64,000 bases of DNA. Origin: Peromyscus leucopus (lineage: Eukaryota > Chordata > Mammalia > Rodentia > Cricetidae). Position numbers and translations under genes: made by a program. How positions within the stretch are numbered: the first letter of the stretch is position 1; each line of letters begins with the position of its first letter. The notes below the pieces were generated by a model, which saw only the letters and a list, made by a program, of their open reading frames with translations, was not told the DNA's origin and searched no databases. Shown here piece after piece: positions 54,907 to 64,000 of this stretch. The stretch lies in contig NC_051083.1 of the NCBI RefSeq assembly GCF_004664715.2, positions 122,454,971 to 122,518,970 on the forward strand, given 5' to 3'.

Positions 54907-56821
54907 TTACATGTATCATAAATACATAAGCCTGTTGAAGAAAAAAAAAGTCAGGTTTAATCCTGCATGTAACTGCCAAAGATCTTTTTATGAATTATTT
55001 GAGAAAATAGTTGGTTAATAAGATTAAGCCACAATACTATATTTTCATGGATAGATATACCACACCTGTGGTTGGCTGGGTTCATTACCATGCAGCATCA
55101 AACAGGGAGTTCATGGGTTTGATAAAGGAAGAGGGAAAAAAATACTATTCCACTAGAAGCACCATTCATCAAAATAAGACATCTGGATGACTCATGTCAC
55201 TAATGAGTTTGATATGTTTTTTGTCCTACAATATAAGGAAGTTCTTATATAAACACAAATGGACTCACATTTTAAAAAGTGAGTCTAATTATTACTATAT
55301 CTGTTAGCATGTGCACACCAAAGAGAAGCAGTACCACTTATAAATCCAAACGATGGCAATGAATGGCACATATGCTTACCAAACGCTGTCAAGATCTGAA
55401 TGCATAACATTGAAACAGAAAATGAGATGTAAAACGTTTTTAAAAAATAAAAACAAAATAAGGTTACTAGAAGAAAAAAGGATTCAACCAATCATACATG
55501 GGTTTAGCTGCTGATAAAAATTCTTATTCTTATGTAATTTTAGCAAACACTTAAAAAGGATGGTGACATACACAATAAAATCTTAATTTGGACTTCATGA
55601 CATCAAAATGCATAATGAATCAGAAACAGGCTGGGCCAATGATTCTTATATACTACCTGGAATGTTGGCTAAACCCATGAATGTCAGTCAACATAAAGCA
55701 AATTTGAAGCAATTACTAGCCAGTTATATACAATTTTTGTGTGAAAAACTAAAAAGTAAAAGTCTCAAAACTACTCATAGGTGAAGGATCTGAGGAGTCA
55801 TAAAACTGAACCTCTACTTACTAGAAGACAAAAGCTGACTTGGAAAGCTAATGAGACTTTCCCAAGGATGCCTAAGATTTAGCAGGACCTTCTGTGGCAA
55901 GTGCTAGGTATATACATTCTAAGGTCACTTAATACTTTTTAATAGTTACATTCTTATTAATAATTAGAAAGGATTCATACTAAACTAACTTGTTAGTCCA
56001 AATTAGGAAGGCCTGACTATGGTATCTAATTTCAAAGTATCATTCAAATTCGTTGAGCTTATACTTTTGTAAGAGGTGTTAGTTGTGTAGGTTTAAGACA
56101 TATTATATGCAGTAAATTATTTTTGAAAATTAGCTTTTTGCCTCATATTTATGATAAGTAAGAATGACCATAAAAGAAGAGTACCAAACATGGCAAAAGA
56201 GAATACAGTGAAAGCAACATGCAAGGCACAAGTTTCAGTTTCCCAGTGTGTGGCTGAAGGAGGATGGACACTTTGTCCCACATGAATATTTCTTTCCTGG
56301 AGTATGGGTAGGCCAAAATCATTCCAGTGTAGCTGCTCACTGATATTGTCACTTTCTCAGGAGGCACTAACAGAACCAACATAGCATTTTTAAAAAAAAC
56401 ACTGCACTCCCACTTTAAAATGAAAGAAAAGATTTCCCTCTTTACATATTTGTCTAACACTACAAAGACACAGTAGTTACCCTCTTCAACTCCAAACATG
56501 GAAGGCTACTAACTATGAAATAGAAATGCTGAGGGCCATGCTGTGTAGTAACAGAGGAAAAATCTTTCTTCCTATTACAACACACAGGTATAAAAAAAAG
56601 TCCCAAGAACTCGATTCACTTTCTAAAAACTATAAACAAATTAAGATTCTAGAGGTTTTGCTTAAGCTCTCTTCCTAAATACAGACACAAAAGTAATTTT
56701 CTTACTCCAGTACTTCCTTTATGTTATAGACCTAGTGTTAAGAAAAATAATTTGCAAAATGATTACTGTAAAAGTGTGTGACAAATGCAGTACCTATGGG
56801 AAAAATACATGTTCCTTTTAC

Positions 56822-56957
56822 CTTTCCATTGCCTTCTAAGGATGTAGTCTGAAAAAGGAAATAAGTTCCAAAGAAGAATACTGTCCCTTCAAAGGCAGCC
56901 AGAAATGTCCAATATAAGAAGGGCCCCAACTGTAACATAGCATTGCCAGTAATTTTC
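56822..56957 (-). CDS. ATP11C: ATP11C exon encoding M7
   Basis: A 136-bp exon. Its first base completes the ATG (Met) codon split at the 60093 donor. It encodes [18 protein letters not shown], then [22 protein letters not shown], then EGNGK. The acceptor is cttcatag before GAA, the donor GTAAAA. The segment contains M7 and the short loop to M8. Confidence 0.96.
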
Positions 56958-57318
56958 CTATGAAGAAATGAAGAGAAAAATTAATGAATCTCTGTAAGCT
57001 GCTGAGTTAGATACAAGGAAATACCAAAGATGGGCAGTAATCTGACCTTGTTATAATGAAGGGGCTGCCCATCATGATGGACAGGAAGATTTTTTTAAAT
57101 TAAGAGATAGACTGACCAAAGTTAGATCTTCATGGAATCACTACCTGACCAAGAGACTGAAATAAACTGCAAAATATTGCTAAAATTTTGGTCAAGCAAC
57201 AGGATAAAATAACATCAATAACAATTATTTATAAAACAGTATAAACTGAGTTAAGATTGATCATCTGTCCATCTACATACCTATAACTTTATACATGTAT
57301 ATATAAATTAAATCAGTA

Positions 57319-57360
57319 TACACACACACACACACACACATGTGCACACACATACACACA
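57319..57360. repeat. (CA)n-rich microsatellite
   Basis: CA dinucleotides interrupted by tgtg and ata. Confidence 0.93.
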
Positions 57361-57493
57361 TAGGCAGAGAGAGAAAAGCAGAGAGAGAGTGTAAAAACTA
57401 GGTATCATTATTCTCATTTGTGAATAAATCTCAGAAAGGTATAACACACTGGGGAATCTTTCAAAGCTAGTAATGTATAAAAAGACAAATACC

Positions 57494-57653
57494 GCCGGGC
57501 GGTGGTGGCGCACGCCTTTAATCCCAGCACTCGGGAGGCAGACGCAGGCGGATCTGTGAGTTTGAGGCCAGCCTGGGCTACCAAGTGAGTTCCAGGAAAG
57601 GCGCAAAGCTACACAGAGAAACCCTGTCTCGAAAAACCAAAAAAAAAAAAAAA
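57494..57653 (+). mobile_element. Very young B1 SINE
   Basis: gccgggcggtggtggcgcac ... ggaaaggcgcaaagctacac ... cgaaaaacc plus a long pure A-tail. AAAGACAAATACC occurs on both sides (57481-57493 and about 57654-57666). Confidence 0.97.
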
Positions 57654-57669
57654 AAAGACAAATACCATA

Positions 57670-58350
57670 CGTTCTCACTCTTATGGAAGCCAGAGTTGAC
57701 CACATAGAATTAGAGTTGCATAGAGGTTGCTAGAGACAAGGAAGGTAAGGAGGATAATGAGAATGGGAATGAGTTTCCAAAATACTGTTAAAGAATGAGA
57801 GGTAGTTGTAATGTGGTTTAGTACAGTAAGATAACCACAGTTTATCAGTATAGACACTTCAAAATAAGCCGAAGAGTTTGAAGTTCATCAGCACGGAGAA
57901 ATGATGGTATCTGAGAACATGTAAATGTTAACTGCTCTGATTCTTATTATTACACATTGTAAACATGTATTAAACTATAATACCATAATGCATAATCAAA
58001 AATATTATAAGCTAATAAATACTCATGCCTGACTTAGATCCACATTCTGATTTTACTACTATTATGTATAACCTGAACATCAGCGTATTTTTAATTATCA
58101 ATTTTACTTATAAAAGTAATTATACATTACTAGCTTTGAAAGATTCTCAGTTAATTAAGAGTGGAGTTTGGGAACCATTATGTTATAGCTTTCTGAGATT
58201 TATTATTTGAAAATGAGAGTAATGACACCTAGTTTTTGCACTCTCATTTCTCCCTCTTCCTCAAGTGATTCTAATGTACAGAAATTCACTCAGTAAGAGA
58301 CAGAGCTAATATACAGTGCTGCATTGAATTAACTTCAAACATATATTCTT
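57670..58350 (-). other. ATP11C: ATP11C intron, nothing recognised
   Basis: AT-rich single-copy-looking intron DNA. A 61-codon plus-strand frame near 58025 is not convincing. Confidence 0.6.
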
Positions 58351-58354
58351 TTAG

Positions 58355-58475
58355 CTGGGTCTTATGGAACACACCTTTAATCCTAGCAGAAGCAGGCAGA
58401 TCTCTGAGGCCAGTGTGGTCTACATAGTGAGTTTTAGGACCGTTAGAGCTACATAGTGAGACTCTGTCTTAAACA
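58355..58475 (+). mobile_element. B1 SINE, diverged
   Basis: gctgggtcttatggaacaca ... gcaggcagatctctgaggcc ... gagactctgtcttaaac. Confidence 0.78.
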
Positions 58476-58499
58476 AACAAAAACAGTAACAAAAACGAT

Positions 58500-60092
58500 A
58501 TGTTCTAAACAATGCTACCAAGCTTTCCAGCTATATTTGTTCATATATTTCTTTCAATTTCTTACTGGAAATGTAACCTATTTTAAGTAGGTCTTAGTTT
58601 TCCATCAAATCAAATCATATGCTAGAGGCTATACAATGATGTCCTGATAAATAGCAGGTAGACAGATTAAAATTAAAATTTCAAAAATAGTACAATCTTC
58701 TCAGTCAGAATATGAAATAAGGCTACTCATCTAATGAAGCAGATCTGCATAAAAATGGCTTTGTGTATGTATCTTTTTTTGCTTCCATTTGAATTTTCTC
58801 ATACCATGTATCTAAGGGTGTCTAATTACTCAAACAGCACACCTATTGATAACTCTACAGATGGTCATTGGGCTATATTATCATAGCTGTAACATAAATG
58901 CAATGGTTTTGGGGACAGAGAATGAAAACATGACAAATTATACAACCTTTTAACTTATAGGACTTTTAGGTGCAAATCTAAAGTTCTGGGGAATCTGTAA
59001 ACAGAAAAAGAGAAGAAAGATGTGGCTGTTTCTCAGAAATAGGAAAAGGACCTCTCTGAAGACCCTCGGAGTGAGTGCCTATCAACTGTTAACCAATGTG
59101 GTTTTTCTAGTAACTGACTTAGACTGGAACAAAAGCAGAAAGTGATTCCTGTCCTTGTAAAAATCTATGAAAGAAGAATGGCAGCAGTATCATGGTATAC
59201 TGAATTCCCAGTCAGACTTTTTAGCCACACTAAGATGAAGAAACTGTTAGAAACTCAAAATAGGTCACCCAACATGAAGGACAGCATAAATAAAAACCAG
59301 GAATAAGGATCTGGAGAAAGGCTACGCTTGAATACCTCTATATGACATGCAGCAGATGTTACCAGAACCTTTACTTTTTGTTGTTTAAAGCTCAAAAAGT
59401 CAGCTACACCTATCTACTCTCTTACCAAAAGAATTAGTTCAGTTTTCAAATTTCTATTAAGAATATGAAAATAACCAAATGTTTCACATCAATATTTCTC
59501 AAAATGTGAGTCATTAAGTTCTACAGGTATAATGCATAATGCCACTGCTAAAATTCAGTAGGACACTGCAGAGGTCCATATACATAGACCAGGACTTCAT
59601 GTTTATAAAGAAGTTGTTAGAGTAACAATAATCTGTTGTCTAGGAACAAGCTAAGATCAAGTTTGATCAAAATAGGTACCCATTGCTTACAATGTTAAGA
59701 AGGTTAAAGTTAAACTTTAGGCTGGGTCACAGTTATGTGATGGCATTTATTTTGCATCTCTATGAAAGACTGTGCAATAATTTATGACCTATACATGGAG
59801 CACAAGTATATCCATTTAAGTACAGAACTGATATCTAGAAAAATAAACCACTCTCCTGTTGAATGATCCGTTTTAGCTGAAAATTCCCAACAGAACCACT
59901 TATTGAACCTGTGTCCTTCCTACCTGTAGATTAAATGAAACCCACTACTTAAAGCCCAGCATGGTGACTTATACCAATAATACCAGAACCAACATAAGAG
60001 GATTTCACAAACCCTAACATGAGCTATACAGTAAGTTCAGACAAATGTGAACTATAGAATGGGAAATTGTCTGAACTGTATTTTCAACTTAC
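58500..60092 (-). other. ATP11C: ATP11C intron, nothing recognised
   Basis: About 1.6 kb free of SINEs and microsatellites. Confidence 0.6.
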
Positions 60093-60220
60093 ATATATAA
60101 TCGAGGGTCTGAGGTCAGAGTATCAATGTTGATGTGCTGTTCCAGTAGACTGTAGGCCAGGATGGGCAGGGATGTGAAACAGATATTGTACATTGTAAGA
60201 TAAGCAGCATCATAGAGTGG
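60093..60220 (-). CDS. ATP11C: ATP11C exon encoding M6
   Basis: A 128-bp exon encoding [20 protein letters not shown], then [22 protein letters not shown] and two bases of Met. The acceptor is gtcttttcag before CCA, the donor [26 protein letters not shown] is M6; the charged stretch after it is the cytosolic M6-M7 loop. Confidence 0.97.
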
Positions 60221-60899
60221 CTGAAAAGACAAAGAAAGAGGAAAACAATATACTGATATAATTATGTATTTGTAAAAACCTGTAGCTAAACAGTTTTTTA
60301 AAATGCGTTTGGGGCAGCAAAGGAAACTTTGTAAATAAGGTCACCCTACTTGGTAAAGATAAAAATATTGAAAAAGTCTATATGTCCTTATTAACCCAAC
60401 CCTTTAACAGGATCTTAATAATATTTGCATGCTATGCCTTATTTCTAATAGATATTAACTATTAACTTTATATAAGATTTTTCAGTTACTAAAAAAATAG
60501 ATATTTAGTAGCTATTTTAGAAAAGACCAAATAAGTACAAGTCAGGAGTCCTTACAGAAACTAAACCATAGGGAGTGGCCAACCTATGTTGCAGATCTTT
60601 CCTGGTTAACATTTTATGTATTTTTGGTTAATATTTTATAAGCCCAAATCCTATAATAAAGCTATTTCTAGCACCCTGTTCTTGAGAATTCCTAACTGAA
60701 TTTGATCAACTATAAGTATGAGCCTAGTGATCTTTGTCTTGAGTGTGTTAACAGGACTGAGCTCCCCAAACAGAAGTTCTCCCCAATCAGAAATCCTGAA
60801 AGCATTCAGTAAGTACTGGACGAGTGAACACAGATGTCATACCACATTTGTAAATGATCAAATTATAAACTTTTTCAAAAAATATTTCTAAAGATTTTA

Positions 60900-61032
60900 A
60901 AATTATGTGTGTGTGTAGGTCTGTGTATGGGTAAGTTTATGTGAATGCATGTATCCAAGGAGGCCAGAAGAGGAAGTAAGATCCCCATAGAGCTAGTTAC
61001 AGATGATTGTGAACTATCCAATATGTGCCATC

Positions 61033-61089
<57 letters not shown>

Positions 61090-61140
61090 ACACTAACTAT
61101 CTAACATCTAGCTATTTAACACTGTGCCATCTCTCTAGCC
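60900..61140 (-). mobile_element. B2/B3-type SINE carrying an (ATCT)n array
   Basis: aggaggccagaagaggaagt and a terminal gtgccatctctctagcc head frame an (ATCT)n array at 61033-61089 that interrupts the SINE body. Confidence 0.75.
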
Positions 61141-61290
61141 TACAAAACTTCTATTGAAAAAATTTTAAGTATTTTATAACCTTCATTCAGGTGAAAGTAC
61201 TTATTGAGTTCAATGTATCTAGACACTGCTAGGTGTCATCATATAACCATTTGTGTTGTCTGATTAAAGGCATCCTATATTCACACTTAT

Positions 61291-61292
<2 letters not shown>

Positions 61293-61326
<34 letters not shown>
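61293..61326. repeat. (CA)n microsatellite
   Basis: Pure CA dinucleotides. 61.33-62.8 kb holds intron sequence with nothing recognised. Confidence 0.96.
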
Positions 61327-61331
<5 letters not shown>

Positions 61332-62747
61332 TAAATGTTCTCTGATTAATAAAATTCACTTAAATGTGATACTAATCAATACAACTACGTATTTCCAACC
61401 AATGAAGTAAACACACAATTACAATGAAAAGTGATTTGAAAAGGTTGTAAACAACTTGAACAGAACTTTTTTTTAGTTTATTCACTAGTTGGCTTCAAAC
61501 CATTAATAGAGAACATAGTAAGTACCAAGCACTGAGGACAGAAATGATTCTTATATTCATCCAGGAGTTCTAATTCAAGACAGAGAGTAGTTAGGGTATA
61601 CAGGGAGTTGGTAGACCCAGGAAGGGTCACATCCTTTGATTTCAACAGACAAAAAGTATGAGATATAGTGCACTCAACATCTCAATGAAGTGAAAAGAAT
61701 GGTTCTGCATAAAATATGGAGACAATTTTCATATTGTTTCTATGAACAAAGATTTAAGATCAGCAAAAAATATTTCACTGAAAAAATAAAAATGTGCTAT
61801 ACTTCTAATTTTCAAATGAGAGTACTAGTACATGACATACAATACTACATTTGCTTTGGTAACTACCCGTTTTCATAAAAAGTAGATTAAAAGAGAAACT
61901 CCGAGATTGATTGGTGTGTAATTTAGTCTTGAATTTACTTCAAACAAAAGAAGCATCAATTTACTTTTGCTTCAGGATGGAACTTTAAGGTTACATGAGA
62001 ATTAAAATTGTAATTCTTGGATGCATAATTAGAGGAGACAGAATGTCCCACAAACAAGTTTTAGTTGATAATATTGTCATTTTGCTAAACCTGTAACAAA
62101 TGTTATCTTTTTCATGGAAAAAAAAAACAGACAAGTAATATCCTAGGCTTTACTAAGGATAAAGAGGCTTTTGTTGTAAGTAGTGTAATTCCATTTCTAC
62201 ATTTTCATAGCTGTCTTTCTGAACCCCAGAGAGTATCTAATGAGGCTATGGACTGAAAAAGATAGCCCATATGTACTTCAAAAACACAATATAAAGCATG
62301 TTGCTGCCAGCACTAACACAACTTCAAAGTAAAAAGTAAAGATTTGTGCTTCCTCAGAGACCATCCCTTTACCTTTAACATTTTAAAGTTTCTTCCCTAG
62401 GGTACTCAGGTCTCTGCCTCAATGTCGGCTTATTAGAGAGATTGTTCCAGATAACTCTTTTAAAATAGAAGCTTCTCATCTTGTCACAGTATATCCTTTT
62501 ATTATTAATTTATATTTTATTATACTTTATATTTTTTCTTCAGAGCACCAATACTATATCACATATTTGTCTGTCTCTTCCCTATTACTATCTCACAAGC
62601 TTTAAAATGATAACATTTGTTTGTATCATTGCAATATCCTCAGAAAAACAGTGCTTCCTATCATTTAGATTCAACAAAAATAAAGCTTTTTAAAATTATT
62701 TTTAAAATTTGGAAATTCAGTCACAGAAAACTGTGTCAACATCATTA

Positions 62748-62912
<165 letters not shown>

Positions 62913-63134
62913 TCATCAACTTAAAAAACCCAAACAGGGCACTGTACAAAGCCACTCCTAAATCCTTCTAATGTTAGAATGCAACAACTCTCTGTTGCAA
63001 AGATGTAAAGAAGTTAGTTTCAAATGATTAATTGAAATCAAATGATTAATTCATAGTAAGAGTAACTTTTGCCCCTACCTAAGCAAAAGAGGATCTCACT
63101 TATGAGAACCTCTTGCTATTTCTGAATTTTTTTT

Positions 63135-63285
63135 CCTTTTTGAAGAAGACAGGGTCTCACATTGTAGTCCAAGGTAGTCTGGGACTTTCCATATACTCCT
63201 ATCTGGTCTCAAACTCATTGTTTTCCTCCTGCTTCAGCCTCCCATGTGCTAGGACTACAAATGTGAGTTACCATGCCTGGCTCTC
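63135..63285 (-). mobile_element. B1 SINE, diverged
   Basis: agacagggtctcacattgta ... ctggtctcaaactcattgtt ... agttaccatgcctggc. The 153-codon frame over 63113-63574 passes through it. Confidence 0.78.
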
Positions 63286-63684
63286 TATATTCTTGTTACA
63301 GGAAAGAAATGTCTTCATAGGACATGAACACCTAATTTACTGTCCCTTAAATACCAACTGGATTTATAGAATCACTATAGACTTACATAATACCCAAGTG
63401 TATATTTTATTTCATTTACATATTTTATTTTCAACTGTGTCTATGTGTTGGAATCTAACTCCAGGCCTCTGCAATAACAAGTACTGTTTGCCCCTAAGTT
63501 TCCGACCTCAAACATATATTTTAAAGTTGATTAATAATAATACAGACTCAGAATATTATTATAGTTTATGTTGACACCAACAGTTATTAACTGATACTTG
63601 CCTTTATTAATGCCTCATTAAACAACATAGTTAAGCACCTGCTACAAGCAAAGATGGTATCAGTGATCATTATCAAAATGAGCA

Positions 63685-63830
63685 GCCAGGTATGGTGGCA
63701 CAGGCCCTTGATCTCAGGACTTGAGAGGCAGAAGCAGGCAGATCTCTGTGAGCTAGCCTGGTCTACAAAGTGAGTTCTAGGCCAGCCAGGGCTATACAGC
63801 GAGACCCTGTCTCTCTCATACACACAAAGG
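63685..63830 (+). mobile_element. B1 SINE
   Basis: agccaggtatggtggcacag ... gcagatctctgtgagctagc ... gagaccctgtctctc. Confidence 0.88.
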
Positions 63831-63929
63831 AACAATCTTCTCTTCTAAAAGTTATTCTCTGACTACACACATGCACCACTATTAAATAAACAAAGATAAA
63901 AGAAATAGGGTGACTAGTGGATGACATCA

Positions 63930-64000
63930 CCAGGAAAAGGCACTTGTAGGACAAACCTGATAACTTGAGTTTAATCCTCAGAACTCACATAAAGGTAGAA
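63930..64000 (+). mobile_element. tRNA-derived SINE, cut by window edge
   Basis: ggaaaaggcacttgtaggac ... cttgagtttaatcctcagaa. Confidence 0.68.

Noticed and set aside
63113..63574. 153-codon plus-strand frame
   Set aside because: Its first third is antisense B1; it lies in an ATP11C intron on the opposite strand.

Overview
This window is rodent nuclear DNA, most likely from a cricetid (vole, hamster or deer-mouse type). B1, B2, B3, ID and B4-type SINEs occur throughout. The youngest B1 copies have a 'ggcgcaaagctacacagag' tail that I associate with cricetids rather than mice (from memory). No bacterial-style gene organisation is present.

Right half (about 35.5-64 kb): the 3' end of one protein-coding gene on the minus strand. 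Seven exons (62817-62876, 60093-60220, 56822-56957, 54823-54888, 52391-52494, 49021-49174, 41465-41566) join in frame with GT/AG splice sites. They encode the last 249 residues of a P4-type ATPase: membrane segments M5 to M10 and a cytosolic tail ending in ...TFSDESNIL. The tail, with its SVRPLL di-leucine signal, identifies the gene as ATP11C, the X-linked phosphatidylserine/phosphatidylethanolamine flippase, rather than ATP11A or ATP11B. The 3' UTR runs leftward, possibly to about 35.5 kb, where an unusually SINE-poor AT-rich block ends near a poly(A) signal. The window is therefore probably from the X chromosome. In human the next gene downstream is MCF2 (from memory); I saw no MCF2 exon.

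Left half (1 to about 35 kb): intergenic DNA, almost entirely mobile-element debris. It holds five LTRs of related class II ERV families between 4.8 and 19.1 kb. Four are solo LTRs with perfect 6-bp target duplications, and one is the 3' LTR of a small non-autonomous element. It also holds L1 3' ends and ORF2 fragments, a decayed retroviral pol region (about 29.9-32.8 kb), an ERVK-like solo LTR, a tandem-like degenerate block near 27 kb and many microsatellites.

The most unusual object is the LTR element at 12036-13969. After a tRNA-Lys-type primer-binding site, its interior carries a decayed piece of a host receptor cDNA: the TGF-beta type I receptor (TGFBR1) signal peptide joined directly to the GS-box/kinase N-lobe, then a short activation-loop piece. 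It looks like host-gene capture by a retroelement.
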